From contig CAMYAM010000018.1 of assembly GCA_947253875.1 (NCBI GenBank), positions 1 to 23,625 on the forward strand: a DNA stretch of 23,625 bases. Reading direction: 5' to 3'. The first letter of the stretch is position 1. Each line of letters begins with the position of its first letter. The notes under the pieces are model-generated. The model had not been told where the DNA came from. It did not search any database and worked only from the letters and a program-made list of their open reading frames with translations. Source of the DNA: an uncultured Fastidiosipila sp. (GTDB lineage Bacteria; Bacillota; Clostridia; Saccharofermentanales; Fastidiosipilaceae). Made by a program: the position numbers and the translations under genes. Below are positions 1 to 6,770 of the stretch, one piece after another.

Positions 1-1157
1 ACACCAATACTTGTGAAAATATCATTTGCTAATTTATTATCCTCATTCATGTAACCTTGGATTACCTTGAGCTTCTCTGCTAGAGATAATGATGGATCAA
101 CATCAAGTCCAGCTCTTTCTGCTAATCTAATAGCAGCATCTTGTGAGAAATATTTACAGCCTACACCGTAATCTCCAGACCATTCATCAACTTCAGCTGT
201 TTCTGCTAGTTGATAGTCTACCGGTGCAAAAGCCAATTCATTTAAATAACCAGTTAGGTTCATGTCTGCATCAACATAACCAACAGCTTCACTAGTGCCC
301 ATTGCTATACCAAGGACTCTACCCTCTTCTAAACTCATAGCACCTGCCAAAGCTGAAACATCACCATCATTAGCTACCATAAAAGGTTTGCCTGGAGCAA
401 CTTCTTCACAAGCTCTTATATAAATATCTCCGACTGTTTCCTCATAAATATCTTCTGGTACTTGTAAGAATAATGAAGCAACTTTGGTTCTATCATTAAT
501 AAAAATACCTGCTGAAGAAATACCTATTCCATCAACTCTAGGCATCTTAGAAGCTGCTGTTCTAAAAGATTCTACAATGCCATCATAATGATATTGAGGA
601 TCTGATTCTAATTTAGGGAACCAAATCACCTCTTCTGAATAAACAGTTTCACCATCTATAACTGCTGAAACTTTTCTATCTGAACCACCAGCATCAAAAC
701 CAATACGGCAACCGTGTAAATCGTTACTTGATTCTACTGGTACAAAATGAGCTTTTGGCATATCTTCTAATTTTTTGATAACTACTTCGAATTTTTCCCC
801 ATAAATTCTTTGCATATAATCTACATCAAATGCTCTTTCGCCTGCTTCACTATATTTTTCTTTAATTTTATTGGCAACTTTATCATTACCTGCTAGATAG
901 ATTTTGAAACCACCTCTAGCCCAAATTAACTGTTTTACTAACCTACTAATATACATAACATCTGCTTCAAAATGTTCTGCATCTCCATAGATGAATGTAT
1001 TCTCGACCTCTATTAAGCCATCATTTCTCTCAATTGCCACGGTGAAATTTTCTTTTGCTCCTGACAAATAAGCATCATTCCATACTTTAATAGGAATATA
1101 CTCTGGCTCCAGTGGTGCCTTGAATTTGTAATCGAATTTGATTCCGTGTAAATTCAT
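1..1157 (-). CDS. ROK-family sugar kinase-like protein, C-terminus cut off by the window edge
   Basis: I translated this by eye as 385 codons open to the left edge. It starts at ATG 1155-1157 behind a perfect GGAGG (1165-1169) seven bases upstream. Residues about 151-385 look like an ASKHA/ROK kinase: a phosphate-1 loop IGFDAGGSDRK (152-162), a GIGISSAGIF segment (210-219), a putative catalytic Asp in ANDGDVSALAG (262-272), and a phosphate-2 type GIAMGTSEA (283-291). Family members phosphorylate sugars with ATP in the cytoplasm. Two features are unusual: about 150 residues precede the first ATP-binding motif, and the CxCGxxGC zinc motif of classical ROK proteins does not appear after the catalytic Asp. 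The substrate is unknown. The gene lies 71 bases downstream of the MATE gene on the same strand with no terminator between, so read-through is possible. Confidence 0.8.
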   Translation of the reverse strand, partial: MNLHGIKFDYKFKAPLEPEYIPIKVWNDAYLSGAKENFTVAIERNDGLIEVENTFIYGDAEHFEADVMYISRLVKQLIWARGGFKIYLAGNDKVANKIKEKYSEAGERAFDVDYMQRIYGEKFEVVIKKLEDMPKAHFVPVESSNDLHGCRIGFDAGGSDRKVSAVIDGETVYSEEVIWFPKLESDPQYHYDGIVESFRTAASKMPRVDGIGISSAGIFINDRTKVASLFLQVPEDIYEETVGDIYIRACEEVAPGKPFMVANDGDVSALAGAMSLEEGRVLGIAMGTSEAVGYVDADMNLTGYLNELAFAPVDYQLAETAEVDEWSGDYGVGCKYFSQDAAIRLAERAGLDVDPSLSLAEKLKVIQGYMNEDNKLANDIFTSIG

Positions 1158-1228
1158 TTAAATACCTCCAAAAAATTTTACTTTAATCACTATACATTAA
1201 AAAGTAGCAAATTTCTAAACTTTTGGGA

Positions 1229-2563
1229 CTAAGCTGTAACTCCTTTTTCCTGAAAACTCAATTCTTTCACTTCTACTTTTAATAGATATAAAGATACAAT
1301 TAAGCATGTCAAATCTGATATCAGCAAAACATACCACACACTAGCTGCACCAAATATTTCCGGAATAATGAACAAAAATAAACTTATCAAAATATAACCT
1401 CTTAATAAATTTATATACATATCATACTTAGGTTTATGGACTGCTGTCATATATCCACCTATACAAATATTAAATCCCAAAACAAGGAAGCTTAATGAAA
1501 AGATCTTTAAAACTTTAACTGAAAAATTTAAAAAATCTTGCGTATAATCTGAAATAAATACATTAACAAAAAACTCTGGTGTAACCTGAATTAAGGCAAA
1601 AAATATTATTGAAAATAATCCTACAGTCATCATCATGTATTTTCTTAATCTGCCAATATTTGAATACTGCTTTGCACCATAGTGATATGCTAATAACGGT
1701 TGACTTGCCTGATTAATTGCCAGCATTGTATTAACTACAAATGTCAAAATATAAGCAATAACAGAAAAACTTCCTAATCCATGCAATCCGTATAAATCAC
1801 CTATTTTATTATTAAACAATAGGATAATAAACCCTGTAGAGAATTCAGCTAAACTTGCTGGGAAACCGTAAGAAAGTATTTTCCTGAACATAGAGAAATC
1901 TAATTCAAATTTACTAAATTTCAGTCTAGATTTTTTGGATAAAAAGTGAATTAAATAAGCTATAGTAGGTAAAACTTGGGCTAAACCTGTAGCAATAGCT
2001 GCACCAGATATCCCCATATCCATTTTAAAAATAAACACATAGTCTAAAACTATATTTGTAACAGCTGAACCCAACATAAAAACAGTAGATAGCTGTGGGA
2101 ATCCATCTGCTTTGATCATGACCTCAAATACATAGCTAATTATATAAAACGGTATAAAAGCTATTATTATCCTAATATATTCTTTCAAAAAAGGAAATAT
2201 CTCTGCGTCAGCACCCAAAAATTGAATTAATTCATCTAAAAACAAATATGAACTAACTGTAATCACTATTCCCACAATCAATGATGAAACAACTGTCATA
2301 CTAAAAAACTCATTAGCTTTTTCTTTCTCGTTACGACCCAAATGATAGCTAATAATATTAAGAGCACCTACAGATAACAGAATAGCTATGGCAAAACTTA
2401 ACGCCACATATGGCATAGCTAAGTTAACTGCTGATAAACCCTTCTCACCAACGCCTTGACCAACGAAAATACCATCAACCATTGTATAACTAGAAAACAA
2501 GGTCATAGTTGCAATAGTTGGTATTAAAAATTTTAGATAAGATTTTAATAAATTTTCTTTCAT
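1229..2563 (-). CDS. MATE-family multidrug efflux transporter
   Basis: Integral membrane protein of 444 residues with the twelve-helix pattern of MATE exporters, which use a Na+ or H+ gradient to expel cationic drugs. The N-terminal segment MVDGIFVGQGVGEKGLSAVN (residues about 29-48) is typical of MATE proteins, and a second homologous half follows from about residue 225. The frame can be opened two codons earlier at TTG (2567-2569), but that codon sits only three bases from the GGGA ribosome site. ATG 2561-2563, nine bases from GGG, is the better start. It is transcribed away from a merR-type gene, and its promoter has the abnormal 19-bp spacer of MerR-activated promoters, so induction by a drug or metabolite sensed by that regulator is likely. 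The substrate is not deducible from sequence. Confidence 0.93.
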   Translation of the reverse strand: MKENLLKSYLKFLIPTIATMTLFSSYTMVDGIFVGQGVGEKGLSAVNLAMPYVALSFAIAILLSVGALNIISYHLGRNEKEKANEFFSMTVVSSLIVGIVITVSSYLFLDELIQFLGADAEIFPFLKEYIRIIIAFIPFYIISYVFEVMIKADGFPQLSTVFMLGSAVTNIVLDYVFIFKMDMGISGAAIATGLAQVLPTIAYLIHFLSKKSRLKFSKFELDFSMFRKILSYGFPASLAEFSTGFIILLFNNKIGDLYGLHGLGSFSVIAYILTFVVNTMLAINQASQPLLAYHYGAKQYSNIGRLRKYMMMTVGLFSIIFFALIQVTPEFFVNVFISDYTQDFLNFSVKVLKIFSLSFLVLGFNICIGGYMTAVHKPKYDMYINLLRGYILISLFLFIIPEIFGAASVWYVLLISDLTCLIVSLYLLKVEVKELSFQEKGVTA

Positions 2564-2607
2564 CTTCAATTTCCCTTTTTTACATTTTTAGACATAATGA
2601 TAAAATT

Positions 2608-2638
2608 ATTGTAAAGCTTGGAGTAGGTCCAAGGTCAA
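2608..2638 (-). promoter_or_regulatory. MerR-type promoter and operator of the MATE gene
   Basis: Read on the minus strand, a -35 TTGACC (2633-2638) and a -10 TACAAT (2608-2613) are separated by exactly 19 bases (2614-2632), the overlong spacing characteristic of MerR-family promoters. The spacer region carries a perfect dyad CTTGGA-GTAGG-TCCAAG (2617-2633). MerR proteins bind such a dyad and twist the DNA to realign the two hexamers. The divergent merR-like gene starts 15 bp to the right, and its ribosome site overlaps this -35 element, so autoregulation is plausible. Confidence 0.8.
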
Positions 2639-2652
2639 GAGGTATTTTAAAA

Positions 2653-3462
2653 ATGATGCAGAAAAACTATAAAATAGGCGAATTAGCCAAATTATTCAAT
2701 ATTTCTACCGACACACTTAGGTTCTATGAAAAAGAAAAACTTTTAGTACCACGGAGAGAGAGCAACGGCTATAGAATGTATTCAATCTTTGATATATGGA
2801 AATTAAATATAATTAATACTATGAAAGCTTTGGGTGTGGAGTTGAAGGATATTAAAATTTTCTTAGATAATAGATCCGTTGACAAAGAGAAGGAAATTTT
2901 AGAATTAGAGCTTAATTATATTGAAGACAAAATTAAGCATCTTGAATATCAGAAAATTGAGCTAATAAATCGTTTAAATCTCTTGAAAGATGCTACCGAA
3001 AATACTACTTACGATGAAGTACAAATTAAGATTCTACCATGTCGTAAAATTATTTACTTAGACTATGAATTTACTAATGATAATGAAATTGATTTAGCCT
3101 TCTCAAGTTTGAGTCAAAGATTTGACGATGTTATCTATTTTTTCAATAAAGATTTTGGCATGATTTTGCCTTTAGAAAAAGTTCTGAACGGTAAGTATAA
3201 TGAATATCGTAGGGGTTTTCTACTAGTTGATAATGACATGGATAAATTTGATACAACTATAGCTGCTGGAAAATATCTAATTCTACGTCACAGAGGCCAT
3301 TACGAAAACATTGACATCGCTTATGAAAAGATTTTATATTTTGCAAAATATAACAATTTAATACTAAGTTCGGAAGTAATAGAGCGTTATCTTATTGATA
3401 GGAATCAAACGTCCAGACCAGATGAATATCTTACTGAAATACAGATTGCTATTCTCAATTAA
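2653..3462 (+). CDS. MerR-family transcriptional regulator with GyrI-like effector domain
   Basis: The 269-residue protein starts at ATG 2653 (or the adjacent ATG 2656) behind AAGAGG at 2637-2642. The open frame reaches back to 2518, but that extension runs through the MATE promoter and start region and has no ribosome site. Residues 6-75 form the MerR winged helix-turn-helix (KIGELAKLFNISTDTLRFYE, then the NGYRMYS wing). A long coiled-coil dimerisation helix follows (about 76-112), and the remainder resembles a GyrI/BmrR-type small-molecule binding domain. The architecture matches BmrR-like multidrug sensors that activate an adjacent efflux gene. The divergent MATE gene with a 19-bp-spacer promoter fits this exactly. 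The last 8 bp overlap the convergent DUF92 gene. The ligand is unknown. Confidence 0.92.
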   Translation: MMQKNYKIGELAKLFNISTDTLRFYEKEKLLVPRRESNGYRMYSIFDIWKLNIINTMKALGVELKDIKIFLDNRSVDKEKEILELELNYIEDKIKHLEYQKIELINRLNLLKDATENTTYDEVQIKILPCRKIIYLDYEFTNDNEIDLAFSSLSQRFDDVIYFFNKDFGMILPLEKVLNGKYNEYRRGFLLVDNDMDKFDTTIAAGKYLILRHRGHYENIDIAYEKILYFAKYNNLILSSEVIERYLIDRNQTSRPDEYLTEIQIAILN

Positions 3463-4915
3463 AATTAGTGCAACTCAAAACAGATAGAATCAAAAGTCCC
3501 AAGATTGGAACTATAGTTATAGTAATTAAGTTAATCCAATTATTATCTACAAAACTTAAACCTTTGACCGGTTGATCACCCTCATTCATAGGGAAATCTT
3601 GTAATTCGCCATCAGTTCCCAAGTACTTCTTCTGAAATAATACTCCTAAAATACTATCAATTATTGTACCCAGGCAGCCTAAACTAAATGATATTAAAAA
3701 TCCTTTGAAAGCAAACTGAGAAATTGCTAGTAATGAGATTAATGCAGATCCTAAGAAACCAGCAAATAAACCTGGAACACTTACACCACCAGATAAACCT
3801 TTGGGCAAAGTTTTGCCATTTAAAATGTTAAACACCCTGAACTCACTTAACTTACCGAGCTCTGAAGAAAAGGTATCTGCATTTGCTGCAGCAAAGACTG
3901 CTATAGCTAACAAGGTGTATTTAGGATTAGGGTCAAAATATGAAATCCAAGCTAATACCACTGCCGGTAGAGAGTTTGCTAAAACCTGTTTCCAATCCCT
4001 TGCATGGAACTTCATTTTCTTTGTGTTAGATTCTTCTTTATTAATGTTATTAATTTTACTAACTATAGTTCCTAGAATAAAGAATAAAATTAAACTTATA
4101 TATACATTAATTCCTAAAAAAACAAATAAAGATTGAGCAACTGATATCGCTGTTATAGCACCAGTTAGAGTAATAGAATTTTTTCGATATGCTAAATATA
4201 AAATCAATGCAGATAATAATATTATTGCAACTTGCATCCAAGAAAAATGATGTATTAACAACCCCGCAAATATACCACTTCCAATTGGTAGAGAAATGTT
4301 ATCAGAGCCATTCTTACCAGAAATCTCAATGTACATTGCAAAAATTCCATTTATAATTGCAATCAATAAATTGATAAATATAATTTTCAAACTAAAAGTT
4401 GGTTTGTTTATTATGGCAACTATAAAAGTTATCAAAACTGCCGCTATTAAAACTATTAAACTTCCTTGGACTGTTTTACTTTTTTCAATTTTTAAGTAAT
4501 TTCTACCATATTTTTCCCCAATAATTGCAGCTAACCCATCACCATATGCCATTATTAGAACTCCTACAATAGAAATAGTCCACATACCAGTGTAGTGTGC
4601 AATTAGAGTAAGTATAAATAAACTTATAGCATAATAAACTGTACCGTAGCTTTTCTTATCTCCTTCTCTCTCCATTGAAGGTATTAAATTATATTGTACT
4701 GATAAGAAATTTATTATAATAAACGAAAATGGTATTCCAGCTGCAACGAAGATATTTTCAAAAAATGGAGATAGCAAAATCCAGTTTCCAACGAAAATAT
4801 GAATTATTTTTCTGGATATTTCTTCATTGTTATTTATTTTTCTTACTATCGCAGAAACTCCAATAACTGCAAAAATATAAACAAAAGATATTATTGCTAA
4901 GCTTATATCGTTCAT
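3455..4915 (-). CDS. Polyprenol/phytol kinase-like domain fused to a DUF92 (VTE6-like) domain
   Basis: Membrane protein of 486 residues with roughly 12 hydrophobic segments. The N-terminal half (1-240) carries motifs of the SEC59/DGK1/VTE5 CTP-dependent lipid kinase superfamily: RKIIHIFVGNW (35-45), AYGDGLAAIIGEKYGR (123-138), KTVQGSL (147-153) and DNISLPIGSG (205-214). The C-terminal half (about 245-486) is a DUF92/TMEM19 domain: ANADTFSSELGKLS (345-358), PKGLSGGVSVPGLFAG (371-386) and GTIIDSILGVLFQ (416-428). In plants and cyanobacteria VTE5 phosphorylates phytol and VTE6, a DUF92 protein, phosphorylates phytyl phosphate. One polypeptide carrying both suggests two successive phosphorylations of an isoprenoid alcohol, but that is inference. 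The start ATG 4915 has AAGGA eight bases upstream. It is convergent with merR, with stop codons overlapping by 8 bp. Confidence 0.82.
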   Translation of the reverse strand: MNDISLAIISFVYIFAVIGVSAIVRKINNNEEISRKIIHIFVGNWILLSPFFENIFVAAGIPFSFIIINFLSVQYNLIPSMEREGDKKSYGTVYYAISLFILTLIAHYTGMWTISIVGVLIMAYGDGLAAIIGEKYGRNYLKIEKSKTVQGSLIVLIAAVLITFIVAIINKPTFSLKIIFINLLIAIINGIFAMYIEISGKNGSDNISLPIGSGIFAGLLIHHFSWMQVAIILLSALILYLAYRKNSITLTGAITAISVAQSLFVFLGINVYISLILFFILGTIVSKINNINKEESNTKKMKFHARDWKQVLANSLPAVVLAWISYFDPNPKYTLLAIAVFAAANADTFSSELGKLSEFRVFNILNGKTLPKGLSGGVSVPGLFAGFLGSALISLLAISQFAFKGFLISFSLGCLGTIIDSILGVLFQKKYLGTDGELQDFPMNEGDQPVKGLSFVDNNWINLITITIVPILGLLILSVLSCTNFN

Positions 4916-4959
4916 TAATTAATTCCTTAATCTATTCTTATTATTTAAATTAAGAGCTA

Positions 4960-4987
4960 AGTATATAACTTTTAATTTCATTGCTAA
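4960..4987 (-). promoter_or_regulatory. Candidate promoter of the DUF92 fusion gene
   Basis: On the minus strand TTAGCA (4982-4987) and TATACT (4960-4965) are 16 bases apart, 45 bases before the start codon. The -35 is only a 4/6 match. The rest of 4988-5164 shows no gene that I can recognise. Confidence 0.4.
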
Positions 4988-5164
4988 CATTTTTATAATT
5001 AAATATATCATAGACTATAATAATGTAATTGGCTCATACAATCATATTTTGTTTCATTTCAGTAATTAACATTGTACAGGATTGGTTGCCCCTAAATAAT
5101 TTCAGGTTATTTTAAGACTCGACATTTTACGACTCACAGAGACTATACACAAAATAAAATCTTC

Positions 5165-5193
5165 TTGACATGTGCTCAGAAAATTACTAATAT
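5165..5193 (+). promoter_or_regulatory. Promoter of the tRNA-Lys gene
   Basis: A perfect -35 TTGACA (5165-5170) is followed after 17 bases by TAATAT (5188-5193), placing the transcription start about 25 bases before the mature tRNA 5' end. This is a near-consensus vegetative sigma-A type promoter serving a single tRNA. Confidence 0.8.
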
Positions 5194-5224
5194 ATCTTGG
5201 TACTCAAAAAAATATATGATATCT

Positions 5225-5300
5225 GGTCCTTTAGCTCAGTCGGTAGAGCAGCAGACTCTTAATCTGTGGGCCCAGGGTTCGAGCCCCTGAAGGATCACCA
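5225..5300 (+). tRNA. tRNA-Lys (anticodon CUU)
   Basis: A complete 76-base cloverleaf with encoded CCA. The acceptor stem GGTCCTT pairs with AAGGATC (one G-U at 2-71). The D arm is TAGCTCAGTCGGTAGAGCA. The anticodon stem GCAGA/TCTGT encloses loop CTCTTAA with anticodon CTT. The T arm contains GGTTCGAGCCCC. It is a single-gene unit with its own promoter and terminator. The CUU anticodon reads only the minor lysine codon AAG in such AT-rich genomes. Confidence 0.96.
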
Positions 5301-5306
5301 GTAAAG

Positions 5307-5340
5307 CCTATGACATCAGAGTCGTAGGTTTTTTTATTTT
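5307..5340 (+). terminator. Intrinsic terminator of tRNA-Lys
   Basis: The stem CCTATGAC (5307-5314) pairs with GTCGTAGG (5321-5328) with one G-U, closes a six-base loop, and runs straight into seven T residues (5329-5335). It lies six bases after the tRNA CCA end. Confidence 0.88.
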
Positions 5341-5399
5341 CAAGTATTTTAAAATTCCATTATTAATAGGGCAATATTCCAGATACTTTTAATCTTTTA

Positions 5400-5436
5400 T
5401 CATATAAAATAAGGTGACCTTTAAAAGATCACCTTA
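5400..5436 (-). terminator. Intrinsic terminator of the DUF975 gene
   Basis: The perfect 8-bp inverted repeat TAAGGTGA (5410-5417) / TCACCTTA (5429-5436) lies 32 bases beyond the stop codon of the minus-strand membrane protein gene. Read on the minus strand it is followed by ATTTTAT, a moderate U-rich tail. Confidence 0.7.
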
Positions 5437-5468
5437 CTTCTTAGTAATATACTTTTACAAACTGTAAA

Positions 5469-6608
5469 TTACTTCTCATCTTCAATATCATTATTCTCAT
5501 CAATACTTTGTCTTCGATCTAGTTTTTGTGTATGAGATTGGCTTCCAGTACTACTATTAGCATATGGATTCTTCCAGTCAGGGTCATATGGATTTAAATT
5601 ATCATTTTGACTTACCATGCGATTACCATTTTGACCAGAAACTTCAGCAAAACTTGAGAAGGAATTTCCCAAATCTTCACTACCTTGTTTGATAAAGCCT
5701 AATTCTTCTAATGTAACATCCCCTCTATTAACAGACGCATATCTTAATGCACCATAAAGTTCAGCAAAAGTCTGGTTTGTATAAACTCCTAGAATTACAG
5801 CGGACAATCCCAATGTGATACGCGTTAATATAGCAGCTAATATACCCCAACCTATAAAGGATAGGACTAAACCAATAGTATGCCATTTGTTATTTTTCAT
5901 CATCTTCTTACTTAAGTTCAAGCTTTCTTTGTAACCAAATTTAGGATTGTCAGCTAAAATATATGCTTGCATTGAATACGCAAGTTTCCTATTTATAATA
6001 AAGAACATATTAATAATAATAACAAGATTACTTACCGCCATAACAACGGCATGCAATACTGTAATATTTATTACACCATCTCCACTAGTTGCTTGATTAC
6101 TAAAATTAAGAATCACAAGAGCAGCTGCAATTCCAGCTATTATGCTAGGTAAGCCCCAAATAAAGAGCCATAATTGTTTCCATAAATTTCCTAAAAATAA
6201 GTCCTTAAAATTTCCACCAAAATGCTTAAACGCCATGCCTAATCCTGGAGCATCTGCAACTTCTCTATTTCTGACAAACCAGTTTTTGACGCTTATATCA
6301 AATGGTTGTAACAAGAACAAATCCAATAAAAAAGTTACAACGCCTAATACCATGGAAAATTTGAAAAACTTTGAGAAAAAGGCAAATCCCATTACAGCTA
6401 TCTGCTCTTCATTCAGATACTGATAATTATTTATTTCGTTAACGAAGTTCATAGCCTCATCCAGAACATTGAAACCGGTACTACTGCCAACTAGAAAATT
6501 AACTATAAATGTTATGGAAGCTACTATTAACAGCAGTAGCAAACCCATGCTGAAACTACCTCTTAAATGGAATTTTGCATCATTTTTTAATGTTTTATTT
6601 TTCCACAT
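5469..6608 (-). CDS. DUF975-family integral membrane protein
   Basis: The 379-residue protein has about six hydrophobic segments (near 21-41, 82-101, 147-169, 185-207, 243-262 and 264-277). The family hallmark is present: ADNPKFGYKESLNLSKKMMK (219-238), then the NNKWHTIGLVLSFIGWGIL block (239-257) and the closing TNQTFAELYGALR (277-289). The function of DUF975 proteins is unknown. The C-terminal 85 residues are hydrophilic and rich in Asn, Ser, Asp and Gln, probably a disordered cytoplasmic tail. The ATG at 6608 is preceded by AAAGGA six bases away. The gene has its own terminator and stands alone between tRNA-Lys and the clp gene. I cannot assign a substrate or partner. Confidence 0.85.
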   Translation of the reverse strand: MWKNKTLKNDAKFHLRGSFSMGLLLLLIVASITFIVNFLVGSSTGFNVLDEAMNFVNEINNYQYLNEEQIAVMGFAFFSKFFKFSMVLGVVTFLLDLFLLQPFDISVKNWFVRNREVADAPGLGMAFKHFGGNFKDLFLGNLWKQLWLFIWGLPSIIAGIAAALVILNFSNQATSGDGVINITVLHAVVMAVSNLVIIINMFFIINRKLAYSMQAYILADNPKFGYKESLNLSKKMMKNNKWHTIGLVLSFIGWGILAAILTRITLGLSAVILGVYTNQTFAELYGALRYASVNRGDVTLEELGFIKQGSEDLGNSFSSFAEVSGQNGNRMVSQNDNLNPYDPDWKNPYANSSTGSQSHTQKLDRRQSIDENNDIEDEK

Positions 6609-6670
6609 AAATTTATCCTTTCCAGATATAACACAAAATTTTATATATCTAAAGCCTTAACTTAAAAGTA

Positions 6671-6766
6671 AAACCCTTAGTAAATAACTCGATAACTTTA
6701 AACATAATTCTAATATAAAAAATTAATTATTTAAATATGTTAAGTACCAAAATTGGCTAAGGGTTT
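6671..6766. repeat. Distant inverted repeat between the clp gene and the DUF975 gene
   Basis: AAACCCTTAG (6671-6680) and CTAAGGGTTT (6757-6766) form a perfect 10-bp inverted repeat with 76 AT-rich bases between. The right arm sits immediately after the clp stop codon. The inner palindrome CCAAAATTGG (6747-6756) abuts it. It could be a weak long-loop terminator or chance. No T-run follows the distal arm. Confidence 0.35.
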
Positions 6767-6770
6767 CCAA

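Noticed and set aside
2518..2652. 45-codon N-terminal extension of the MerR regulator
   Set aside because: It would translate through the MATE start and the MerR-type promoter, has no ribosome site, and the MerR fold begins right after ATG 2653.
5041..5160. Possible gene or ncRNA between the DUF92 gene and tRNA-Lys
   Set aside because: No open frame with a start and ribosome site, and no hairpin with a T-run could be found; it is left as unassigned spacer.
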